Made by a program: the position numbers and the translations under genes. A stretch of 14,293 nucleotides of DNA from Porogramme epimiltina (lineage: Eukaryota; Basidiomycota; Agaricomycetes; Polyporales; Polyporaceae): positions 1 to 14,293 of the forward strand of contig FTLJ01001226.1 in assembly GCA_900155495.1 (NCBI GenBank), given 5' to 3'. Positions within the stretch are counted from its first letter, which is position 1. Each line of letters opens with the position of its first letter. The notes beneath the pieces are model-generated. The model was given only the letters and a program-made list of their open reading frames with translations, was not told the DNA's origin and searched no databases. This document shows, in pieces, positions 1-8,502 of this stretch.

Positions 1-582
1 CCTCCCCCTCCTCCCCCGGACCCCTTCCCTCCGCTCGTCCAACACCGCCCGCGCACACATCTCCGCGAACCCCTCAATCACCCACTTGAGCGACAGCGCG
101 CTAACCACCACGAGCGCCGCGGCCCGCACCGCCCCCGCGCCCCAATCAGCCTCGGCCGCGTCGGCGACGGCGACGGCGAGTGACAAACCCGGCGGGGCAG
201 GGGAGGCGGGCAGTGGCAGAGTCGATGGGCGCGGGGGCGACGACGCGGGTGCGCCCAGGAGGAAGTCGCGGCCGGAAGGGGTGCGGAAGAAGAGCACGGC
301 GAGCGCAAGGATGGCGAGCGCGACGCCGAGGGGCCAGAAGAGCGCGAAGGCGTGCCTGGGGAGCGGGAGGTACCCGCGAAAGGCCGGTATGCTGGAGGCG
401 GGGGAGGTAGGGGCGCCGTGCTTTCCTAACTTGCCATCGTCGTTACTGCGGCGCCTTCTCCGATGGGCCGCGCGGGGGGCATCGGAATGGCACGCGGAGC
501 CAGTGGTGGAAGTATCGATGGATGCAGAGGACGTGGATGAGTCGATGGTAAGGCTGTGGCGACCTGCCGAACAGGACGACAT
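1..582 (-). CDS. Probable membrane protein, N-terminal part (runs off left edge)
   Basis: An open frame runs from an ATG at 582-580 to base 1 without a stop, giving 194 residues of a longer protein. I do not recognise the family. Residues 1-40 are rich in Ser and Thr, followed by a run of five Arg (41-45). Residues about 77-99 (AFALFWPLGVALAILALAVL and flanks) form a convincing transmembrane helix. A Pro-rich linker (about 114-131) comes next, and a second hydrophobic stretch (about 151-168, including ALVVVSALSL) may be another membrane segment. The ATG has A at -3 and is the first ATG in its frame; the same frame stays open upstream to about base 730 without another ATG, so a spliced leader is possible. 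Codon use is GC-rich like its neighbours. That it is a membrane protein is inferred from hydrophobicity alone. Confidence 0.6.
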   Translation of the reverse strand, partial: MSSCSAGRHSLTIDSSTSSASIDTSTTGSACHSDAPRAAHRRRRRSNDDGKLGKHGAPTSPASSIPAFRGYLPLPRHAFALFWPLGVALAILALAVLFFRTPSGRDFLLGAPASSPPRPSTLPLPASPAPPGLSLAVAVADAAEADWGAGAVRAAALVVVSALSLKWVIEGFAEMCARAVLDERREGVRGRRGR

Positions 583-1409
583 GCTTGTTGGGAACTGCGC
601 AGTGCGGGGTGAGGATTGACAGATGTATTTGATAACGGAGTTCGTTTGCAGGGAAGCCCGCGAGGAAATGGGTAGAACGGTGAGGAAGGAGCGTAAAACA
701 CCTAGGTTACAGTCAAAATTTGGAAAGGGTGGAGGGAAGAGTCAGCTAGCAGCATGACCACACGAACAGGGAGGATTAAGTACCTCGTTCCAGGGCGCGC
801 CCGCACCGAAGATGATGTATATGACTTCCGGGAACGCCACGGGTGGCGCCCAGGGCCCACAGACACCCGCTTTGAGGGTGCAAGAGCGGCTCCTGAAGCA
901 TCTCGGGCTTCCTGCAGGTGGCTGGGTGAGAGGGCAATGAAACCCCGCCTGGGCGGCCATCAGCTTCAAAGGAACCCTATCAGGTTCGGGAAGGTTTCCC
1001 CCTTCTTGTTGCACATCCAGCTCAGTACGATGACTTGATGAGATCCAAAGTTTGAATTCCCCTATATCTGAGGAAGTTGTTATTCACGAGTCGAGGGAAA
1101 CATCATAAGAACCACTCACCGCATTGCGGGGTCGAGTGCCTATCGCCAAGGCACTGGTCGGCGTTGGATGGAGAGACTGGGAAAGTCATGAGCCTATCGG
1201 GATCCATCTAACTGTTCTCCCCGGCATCAAGATACTGACTTGGGGATGCGAAGGACGCAACCTACACATGATCAGTAGTGCCCTTGAGATGTATGCACGC
1301 ACACATCCATCCAAGATCATTCCAAAGTACGAACACGATCTATGATAGCAAGAATAACAGAAGGACAAACAACTCAACAGCAGCATCATACGTAGATCTC
1401 TTCTGCACT
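583..1409. other. Intergenic region with no recognised gene
   Basis: This stretch lies between the start of the left-edge membrane-protein gene and the 3' end of the HCNGP-family gene. Both genes are on the minus strand, so it should hold the promoter of the former and the 3' untranslated sequence of the latter. It is less GC-rich than the flanking exons. Short open frames exist on both strands at about 740-1040, but their translations show no domain, no biased composition and no plausible splice partner. I saw no RNA gene or clear repeat. Confidence 0.5.
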
Positions 1410-2793
1410 CTACGCCCATCTACCCCTTCCCCTCCCTCTCCCATACCCGCCGCCCAGCACTCCACTGCTTTCTCCGCCATTGCCGTTACGCCCGGTGGCT
1501 GCGTAGGGTTGATGGCGTCCATGCTTGTTCGTATCATGCGCGGACTGTCGGGGGCGTTGTGCAGAGGTTGAGGATGAGCTGCTGGAAAAGTCGATTCGAG
1601 TGCGTTTCCCGGGTTGTTGGGCAGCCGATGTGGATTCGGAACGGGCTTTTTGGGCTTCGGCTGGAGTCGTAAGGGTAATTTGGTTGTCAAACCGTGTTGA
1701 TGAAATAGTGAAGACGGCAGTCCGGTGGGAGGGGCGAAGTAGGCATCCGAGGGGAGGTAGATCGGAAGCGAAATTTGAGTTAGCAGCTAGGTCTCCAGTT
1801 GCGACAAATTCGGAACGCCGAGGCGCTATGTTGACGCACCTATGCTATCCGCGTACCACTCATCCTTGACGTCTAGAGGGTCCCACATATGTTGAGGAAA
1901 GTTGGAGATCCGCTCATCGACATCCACGAATTCCACGAGCTTCGTGTACAAATGGGGGTTGCGGAATGCACGGTTTGCCATGAGGGAATCATTGAAGTGC
2001 CGCGGGTTTTGGGAGTCGCGCTTGAGCGTGAGGAATGACGTGACCTTGGCCTGCGCGCGGCGTTACGACGAGATTTGCAACGCTTAAGGTCTCGCCCAAA
2101 GAATGGGGTGGCAAAAATAGGACGCACCTTGATCGCCTCGTCGCAGGGCTCGCTCGGTTCGGGCGGGATGCCCCAGTCCGGAACGCCCGGGATAGGAGGG
2201 GGGCGCAGCAGCCTCCGAATTTGTGCTAGTTCGTCGAGCGGGGCTTCCGCGGGAGATGGCTCGTCCACATCTATTTCGGAGGCCGGGTCGACGGGAGGTG
2301 GTTGGGAAGAAGGTCCGGAATCGTCATGAAAGTCGTCCGGCAGTCGGGATCGGGGATGAGGCTTTGTTGGAGCATGTCGGCGGATGATGACGGCCGGTTT
2401 GGAGGACGACGTGGTGGAGGAGCTTCCCGAGAGCCGGAGGTGGTCTGGGGGCAAGATGCAGGGCTGAGGGCTGCGAAGGGAGAAGGAGAGAATTGGAAAA
2501 ACTGACTGTCAGACGGACGGGCTGTCCGGGAGCTCAGCTGATGATCCTGGCCAAGAAGGAAGATGGCGAGCAAAGAGGGAAACTGGGAGCGTATGGGGCG
2601 AGGATGAAGGCTCTCACATCAAGGTGGGTGGTGAGGCGGGGACCGGCGGCGGAGGCAGAAGCACCCGAGGATTGATCCCGAGGGGCAGGGTCGTCGTGGT
2701 CGCTGTCTCCGTCGTACGCGACCAGACCTGGGCGCGGTTTAGAGAGTGCTGTGCGTGTGCAAGAGCAGAGCGAAACGGACCTTGGAGGGGCAT
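1410..2793 (-). CDS. HCNGP/SAP30BP-family nuclear protein, five exons, about 306 aa
   Basis: Minus-strand exons: 2793-2781, 2727-2618, 2463-2128, 2050-1840 and 1660-1410. The phases close to 306 residues plus stop. Landmarks in order are: N-terminus [17 protein letters not shown] (split by a 53-bp intron after 13 coding bases); a VIIRR basic patch; [16 protein letters not shown] (about residues 129-144); [17 protein letters not shown] (154-165); [35 protein letters not shown] (209-223); the basic motif GKRTRIDF (241-248); and a Ser-rich then Gly/Arg-rich tail. This order matches the HCNGP-like family, whose animal member SAP30BP binds the SAP30 corepressor subunit and helps splice short introns. 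The gene is probably nuclear and housekeeping. The intron 2464-2617 is least certain: it uses a GTGAGA donor and a CCCTCAG acceptor, but other in-phase choices (for example acceptor CCCCCAG, exon start 2444) exist. Family assignment is firm; the N-terminal third of the model is approximate. Confidence 0.87.
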
Positions 2794-3046
2794 GTTAGGC
2801 AGAGACGGTGCGAGCGGCGGTGAGCGGGAGAGAGAACGCCTCAGAGCGTGGCTTGCGCGGTGGCCGGGGCGAGTGGAGAGAGAGACGCGCACGGGAACGC
2901 CGCCGGCTTATGGGCGCCCACGGAGGGCACAGCCGTGGATCCGGGCCCCGCGGCTCCGTCCACCAGCGTCCAGCGTTGGCCCAGCGCGCGCCCGCCTCCG
3001 CCTCGGTCTGTGCTCGACGCTCTCCTCCCCGTCCCCCCCGTCGGCC

Positions 3047-3056
3047 TAATATAAGG
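3047..3056 (+). promoter_or_regulatory. TATA-like box of the zinc-cluster factor gene
   Basis: TAATATAAGG stands out in a GC-rich stretch about 45 bp upstream of the start codon at 3100. If used at normal spacing, transcription would begin near 3080 and the 5' untranslated leader would be only about 20 nt. That would put the ATG of the three-codon upstream frame at 3081 at or just inside the cap site. Confidence 0.5.
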
Positions 3057-3080
3057 TCAACGCCCGCGGGTGCTTTGGTC

Positions 3081-3092
3081 ATGCTCCGCTGA
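3081..3092 (+). other. Minimal upstream ORF (Met-Leu-Arg-stop)
   Basis: ATG CTC CGC TGA ends seven bases before the main start codon at 3100. It matters only if transcription starts upstream of 3081. If so, ribosomes would have to reinitiate or leaky-scan to make the transcription factor. Confidence 0.35.
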
Positions 3093-3099
3093 CCCCCAG

Positions 3100-6000
3100 A
3101 TGGCCACACTCCCCCGCTCCGCCCCTCCGCACGCGAACCCGTCCCATGACTCCCGCCCCGATCTCCCACCTTCCTATTCTCAGCACGAACCCGCACTCCT
3201 CGACAACTTTACCCAGCACCCCGCTCTATCTTCAATAGACCCCAATGTGGCACCCTCTATTCAACGCCAGCAGTCTCGCAATTCGTCAAACTCTCCCGCT
3301 TCCTCCTCGTCTCTCGCGAACGCCCTCCGGTCGCCCACCCCTCCTCCGCCCCGTCCACTCAGCAATCCGCCTCCGCCTACTTCCGCCTCCCAAGATCCCG
3401 CGCCGAGTTCCTCCAAGTCCCCCTCTCCTCCAGACCCTCCGGACGAATCCGACGAACAAGCCGCGGCAACGAAGGAGCGAATCGACCTTGCCTCCGATCA
3501 GCCCCTGACCTCCCATGGCAAACCCCGCGAACGCGTCTACCTCGCGTGTGTTCAGTGGTGAGTTACCCTACTCGGTGCAAGCTTTCTCGGCGTGCTTGTT
3601 GGTGTTCGCGCTGGCGTGCTTTAGATCTCGACGCACTCGTGATCCGCAGCGGAAGCCCTCATCGCAGATATCTGCACCGGATTTTTCATCAGGGTCGTGC
3701 ACTACAAGGGACGCCCCTGTAGCTTACCTTCGAATTAGAAGGCCTCCGACGACCCATAGCTCTGGACCGCCCCGAGGAGGTGTCTGCTATGAGGGTCTTC
3801 GCTCTGCACAGGTTTCCCCGTAATTGATTCCCCGCGAATGGCGATACCTTGGGGCCTACGTCAGTGCGGGGACTTGTGCCTGGAGCATCTATTGGGCTCA
3901 AGGCTACTTATCGCATTTCCTAGCGGAATATTCCGCTCTGGCGAAGACCATATGTAGTGATCAGTCTTTGTAAAGATGTCGCAAGAACACGGACATAACG
4001 CAGGTCCGGCTTGCCCCTTCCACGTGGTACCGGTCTCCCCGACCCAGAACATCGCAAATCAGCTTGGCACGGACTTGTTTTGCAAGCCGCTCGCTGTGTC
4101 GTTTTTGACGATGGGCGATCGCGCGGAAACAGAACGGTAGACCGCGTGGCAGGGGAAAGTCGTGCGCGAAGTTTTTACAAATATGGCCTTCAGCACCCGT
4201 GGGTGCCTGAAGTCGCTGCCGGTCTCAGCAGATTACTTACACCAAAAGATAATGCTCCCTGGGCCCGGAATAGCGTGCACGGCATGACAGATTAGCAGTG
4301 TTATTCTGCGCGTTGCACAACGACGCTGACACGCACCAACAACATGCCCTGCCCGCATTCGCTCTACCGAGCTGCGTCACACTCGCCTCCAAGGTAGATT
4401 GTGACGCATCTAGGTGCGAGATCGTTGAGCGTATACCTCGCCTAAACTTCCGTTCCGCCTCTCTCGACGTCATTCCGTTAAATCATTTGCGTTCCAGCCG
4501 TACCCGCAAAGTACGTTGCGATGGCGCGAAACCCGAGTGTTTCAACTGCTGCAAACGCGCGGACCCTCTCGCCGGCCCGTGCTCCTACGACGCCGCGCCC
4601 CGACGACGCGGGAAGGACCGCACGCCCGGCTCGCGCAAATTCGCGCCCTACGAACCGAAGAAGACGCGCACCACCCGATCGCGCGTCGAAGAGGAAGAGA
4701 AGCGCAAGAAGGCAGACGCAGTCGTAGCCGCCAAAAAGCAACAACAGGCGCAAGCCAGGAACGCATCAACGATCCTGCCCGGGTCTAGCTCAAGTCCGCC
4801 GGCTGACCTCGATCCAGGACTTGCTCGGATACCATATTCCCAACCGATCTTCCCTCACCCCACATCCCTCGACTACCCCGGAGCCACCGTACCCGTCGCC
4901 CTCCACTTCGATCCGCTCCCTCCACGCCCGGCGGATCTCAGATACGCCCCCGCGGACGCGGTCATCCTTGCCCAGCGCGTCCAGGACGAAGCGGAGTACG
5001 AGTCGTGCTCGATCGGAATCGCGGCGCCGCCCAGCGTCCGGTTCACCCGCGAGACGTGGTGGGACGCGCTCCTCGTCTTCTACGCCGCCGACGAGGGCAC
5101 CCCGCCGAGCCTCGGAGGCGGCGGCAGCCCGCTGTCCATGGCCGTGCGCGACGCGACGACGCACCGGATCGCGGCGGACCTACGCTTCCTCTTCCAGGTC
5201 TCGCTGCACTGGTTCAGCTTCCTCAACATCCCCCGCTTCTACGGCGCGCTCTTCGACCCGTACCGGCGGCAGGCGCTCCAGCCGAGCCTGATCCTCAGCG
5301 CGCTCGCGCTCGGGACGTTCTTCCAGAGCTCGGAGCTGGAGAAGGGGGGAAAGGGACGGCAGCGGGCGTTGGAGCTGCTCGACCAAGCGCACGCGACGTT
5401 CGACGCCAGCCTCAGCTCGGGGTGGGTCGACGTCGGACTAGTACAAGCCGCATGGGTACGCCTCCCCCCCCCCCCTAACACGAACAAATCCGACAGACTC
5501 ACCTTCCTTCCACCACAGCTGCTCGCGATGTTCGAGATCCAGGCGCACCCGCACTGCGGCACCGCGCGCACGCGCTCCGCATTCCGCATGCTCGACTCGC
5601 TCATCCGGAGCCTCTCCCTGACCACGCTCGACGCCGCGGACCCCCGCACGTCCTTCTTCCTCCCTGGCGCAGTCCCCGTCGTCGGCACCATCGAGCCCGG
5701 CCCGTCCCCGCCCCCCTTCGGCATGGACACTCTCACCGGCCTCGCCCCGGACCCGACGCTCCTCCCCGCGCCCGCGTACATCCCCCCCGACCTGACCGAC
5801 TTCGCCACGGGCGCTTCCGCGCACGTCCCGCTCACCGCCTACCCATTCAACCCGCCGACGCACGCCCACGCCGCGGCGGGCGGCGGCGCGTGGCCGTGCG
5901 GGTGCTCGTCGTACTCGCTGGGCCAGACGTGGCCGCGCGCGCAGGAGCTCGCGCCCGCGTGGGCGAACATGCCGATGTGGCCCGGCGACGCGGGCGAGGG

Positions 6001-7475
6001 CGAGATGCAGAAGGAGGAGTGCCGCCGCGTCGTCTGGGCGACGGTGATGCTCACCGTCTCGCACAACACGAAGACGACGGCGGGCACGGACCGCGAGCCG
6101 CAGCACCTGTGGATCAAGGACCCCGCGAACGTGAGTCGAGTCGCAGTCCTACGCACCTTCTCTGGGGCGCCGCGCCCCACGCTGACGGCACTGTGTCAGT
6201 ATGCGCTGCTCTTCCCGGGGGAGACGTTCGCCCCGCCGGGGCTCGCGCCGATCCCGGCGTCGAAGGACTCGGTGTGGGCGCTGTACATGCGCACGCTGCT
6301 GATGTGGCACAGCTGCCTGCGCTCGCGCTCGGACGCGACGCTGTCCGACGCGGACCGCGCGCAGTACGCGATAACCGCGTGGCTCGAGCTCGACGCCGTC
6401 GAGGCCGCGATGGACCGCCACACGTGCGACATCCAGTCCGGGTTCATGATGCAGATGCGCGAGGTGCTCTTCAAGTGAGTCGTCGTCTGCCGCTTTGCGT
6501 CCCGTGTTGTGTGCGTTGTGTGTGTGCGTTGCGTGTCCGCCCGCCCCCGCTCCCGCGGCGGCGCCGGTATTATAGCGAGTGTGTTGCGAGCGCGTGCTGA
6601 CGAGGCGCCCAAAAAGCACCCGGATGGTGGTCTCGAACGACTTCCGGCGGTACATCCCGGCGGCGATGACGTGAGTCCCCTCCCCCGCTCCCCCCATTGG
6701 CCTCCCCGTGCTCACGCCCGGGCTGCCCTCACACAGCGCGTCCGGTCTGCGGTTCTACCACGAGAAGGCCGAGAAGTGGAGTGCGTGCCCGCCATTGCCT
6801 CCGTGATCGTCATGTGCAGCAGACGACTGACCTCCCCGGGCCTGCCGCAGTGAACTTCATCCTGCACGTCGCGCACGCGATCCGCGACTCGATCACGCTC
6901 GCCGCGTCCGGCGTGCCGAGCCACAGCTCGCGCCGATGCTTCATGATGTACTGGTACATGTCCCAGATAATGAGGTGCGGCGCCCGCATGCTTCTCCCGG
7001 CCTTAGCACTTACCACGAGCCCACCCAGGTCGCTCGCACTGTGGTATGCGGACCCGTCGCTCACAGTCGCGCTCGAGGTCGCGAAGGCGTTCGCGCCCTG
7101 CGTGGAGTACATGATGATGATCTGGCCTTCACACAGTGAGTGCCCGTCTCCGTCTCCGGTCTTCTCCCGCGCCCTCTGACCCGACCCCCGCACCCAGGCC
7201 AGCGCCGCGAATACGAAGGCCTCCGGAACTGGCTCGTGCGCACCTGCCAGCTCGCCGGCATCGCCCCGCCCTCGCGCGCGATCCCGATCCCCCTGGGCGC
7301 GCGCCAACAGCAGCAACAGCTCGAGCCGATTCCAGCCCACCAGCTCCACGCCCACGCCCACCACCCTCCCGTTCAGGCGCCCGTCCACGCCCCCACTCCG
7401 CCAGCGATGCCATCCCTGGACCCGATCGTGTTCGCGCAGCCACCGTCGAGCGTCGACCCCGTCGGACGGCTCTAG
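3100..7475 (+). CDS. Zn2Cys6 fungal transcription factor, nine exons, 969 aa
   Basis: Exons: 3100-3557, 4498-5455, 5519-6130, 6200-6474, 6617-6670, 6737-6780, 6851-6974, 7029-7135 and 7198-7475. The sum is 2910 bp, exactly 970 codons with the stop, and every junction is GT-AG. A Ser/Pro-rich N-terminus is followed by the binuclear zinc cluster C150-X2-C153-X6-C160-X6-C167-X2-C170-X10-C181, with C153 split by intron 1. Next come a basic linker (RRRGKDRTPGSRKFAPYEPK) and a short Glu/Lys-rich likely coiled coil. A fungal middle homology region runs from about residue 334, starting RFTRETWWDALL and including LHWFSFLNIPRFY, LILSALALGTFFQSSE, VQAAWLLAMFEIQAHPH, DPANYALLFPGE, SSRRCFMMYWYMSQ and EGLRNWLVRTCQLAGIAPPS. 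The tail is rich in Pro, Gln and His. Such proteins are nuclear and usually bind CGG half-sites as dimers. The target genes cannot be read from the sequence. The six Cys are intact; the last spacing (10) is on the long side. Confidence 0.93.
3922..3937. promoter_or_regulatory. Perfect 16-bp palindrome with CGG-N6-CCG core
   Basis: AGCGGAATATTCCGCT is its own reverse complement. Its core, CGG-AATATT-CCG, has the inverted CGG spacing known for some Zn2Cys6 dimers (the yeast Ppr1 class binds CGG-N6-CCG). It sits inside the first intron of a Zn2Cys6 gene, so an autoregulatory site is possible. The palindrome is seen directly; its function is inferred. Confidence 0.45.
4188..4212. repeat. Inverted repeat, 11-bp arms, in intron 1
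   Basis: CTTCAG-CACCC, then GT, then GGGTG-C-CTGAAG. The arms pair over 11 positions with one bulged C and a very short loop. In the pre-mRNA this would be a stable hairpin. It could equally be a palindromic protein site or a remnant of inserted DNA. Confidence 0.5.
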
Positions 7476-8497
7476 CCTCCAGGGCAGCGCGGCAGTGCCC
7501 GTGACCCGTTGTGCTGTGCCGCCGCGATGGTCCCTTGGATATACGGCGCATCGCCGCAGCGGCATCACGGTACGCGGCGCACGCTCGGAGCCCTAAGTAC
7601 GTTTATGTGTCTATGTAGGAATACCCCACACCCTTCCCGCGACGCGCGCCGAGGGTGCGGCCGAGCTCGCGCGGACGTAGTTATAAACATGTACTCTAGA
7701 GCCTCTAGCGTCCAAGCGCGGAGGCGAGGAGCCGCACTCGGGCTGGCGGACGTCGGCGTTACGCACCACGGACTCACACTATATAAGTATACACAGTGCG
7801 CGCACAATACCAGACGTTGTTGTACTCCCCCGCCGGCCACGGCACAAGGCACAGCGCGCCCCGTCGGCCGACGGCAGTGTCAGATTAGCTGCAGCAGCCG
7901 CCCTGTGCGGGGCTAGACGCAAATACAACAAGCACGATCGCACACACGCGCGCCCCCGGATCCCACTACTTAGTGTTCGCCCTCGCGACCGCAGACGCGC
8001 CCGCGCCCGATCTCTTCCATGCAAGCAAGCGTCCAGGGTCCACCGCGCCCGATCGGGCACGGCACCCCTACACAAGCCAGGCCACGGCCGCGGAGGGCCC
8101 TCGACGCCCGCGGGGGCACTAAACAGACAAAGGCGCGTCCGGGCGGGGACGGCGCAGCGGACGCATTAGCCGGCTTCGCGGCACGCATCGCGCGCGCAGA
8201 TAGCCCGACAAAGTGCTTGCGTTCTTTTTATGTAGCGTCGCAGGGCCACCGGGCGGTTTAGACTTTCGAAGCAGAGGCCCCGTGAGGGAGGGCCAAGTGC
8301 GACTCCCAGGGTCTGCGATCCCAAGTTCCAACCGTGCCATCAGCTGCAGACTTCACAGCCGCCAGCATCAGCGCGCCCTTTGACGCGCCACAGCCCCAGC
8401 TTGTGCATCTGGTCTACGGGCACACCGGCGCCAGTCATGTGGAGGCCCGCCGCAGGCCAGTTCCCAGTTCCAAGTCCCAAATCCCAGGTTCCTAATT
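7476..8497. other. Convergent intergenic region with no recognised gene
   Basis: The plus-strand transcription factor gene ends at 7475 and the next minus-strand frame ends at 8498, so this stretch should contain both 3' untranslated regions. Several short frames exist but give low-complexity Arg/Pro/Ala-rich translations typical of non-coding GC-rich DNA. Two things stand out: a TATATAAG motif near 7780 and a degenerate heptad repeat at the right end. Confidence 0.5.
7780..7787 (+). promoter_or_regulatory. Orphan TATA-like motif
   Basis: CACTATATAAGTATACAC is a strong TATA-like motif about 300 bp beyond the transcription factor's stop codon. No convincing coding region follows it; the first downstream ATG at 8019 opens only an 80-codon frame of poor composition. 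It may be part of a 3'-end signal, drive a non-coding RNA, or be chance. Confidence 0.2.
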
Positions 8498-8502
8498 CTA
8501 AG
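8461..8502. repeat. Degenerate heptanucleotide tandem repeat, six units
   Basis: The plus strand reads TTCCCAG, TTCCAAG, TCCCAAA, TCCCAGG, TTCCTAA, TTCTAAG: six successive 7-base units of one theme. The stop codon of the minus-strand frame that ends at 8498 lies inside the last unit. A related string (GATCCCAAGTTCCAA) occurs at about 8318-8332. Confidence 0.6.

Larger units (their letters stand above)
2794..3099. promoter_or_regulatory. Divergent promoter region between HCNGP gene and zinc-cluster gene
   Basis: The start codons of the two divergent genes are 306 bp apart, so both promoters must lie here or overlap the first exons. The sequence is very GC-rich. A TATA-like element is visible only towards the plus-strand gene. 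No obvious TATA box faces the HCNGP gene, as is common for housekeeping promoters. Confidence 0.6.
3558..4497 (+). other. Oversized 940-bp intron 1 of the zinc-cluster factor gene
   Basis: The donor GTGAGT follows TG of the second zinc-ligand Cys codon, and the acceptor TTCCAG is followed by C, restoring TGC. All other introns of this gene are 54-142 bp. The intron is visibly less GC-rich than the flanking exons and has no credible coding frame of its own. It contains a perfect 16-bp palindrome, a strong hairpin, a CACGTG motif at 4021-4026 and a CGTTG-CA-CAACG inverted repeat at 4311-4322. I found no terminal inverted repeats or target-site duplication that would prove a transposon, and no tRNA-like B box. 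Confidence 0.85.

Noticed and set aside
86..619. 177-codon plus-strand frame at the left edge
   Set aside because: The antisense frame encodes a clear transmembrane helix and an uninterrupted protein; the plus-strand translation is Ala/Arg-rich low complexity.
740..1040. Opposing 90-codon ORFs as a small gene
   Set aside because: No conserved motif, signal or plausible splice partner on either strand; length is within chance for this composition.
3515..4295. Short ORFs inside the 940-bp intron as alternative exons or a nested gene
   Set aside because: Translations have no homology that I recognise, no in-phase splice partners with the zinc-cluster exons, and stops in all frames.
3558..4497. 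A tRNA or other small RNA gene in the long intron
   Set aside because: No sequence matching a tRNA B box (GGTTCGANTCC) or cloverleaf was found on reading both strands.
4790..6715. Several minus-strand and alternative-frame ORFs of 100-236 codons
   Set aside because: They lie over the zinc-cluster gene exons and are Arg/Ala-rich shadows caused by high GC at third positions.
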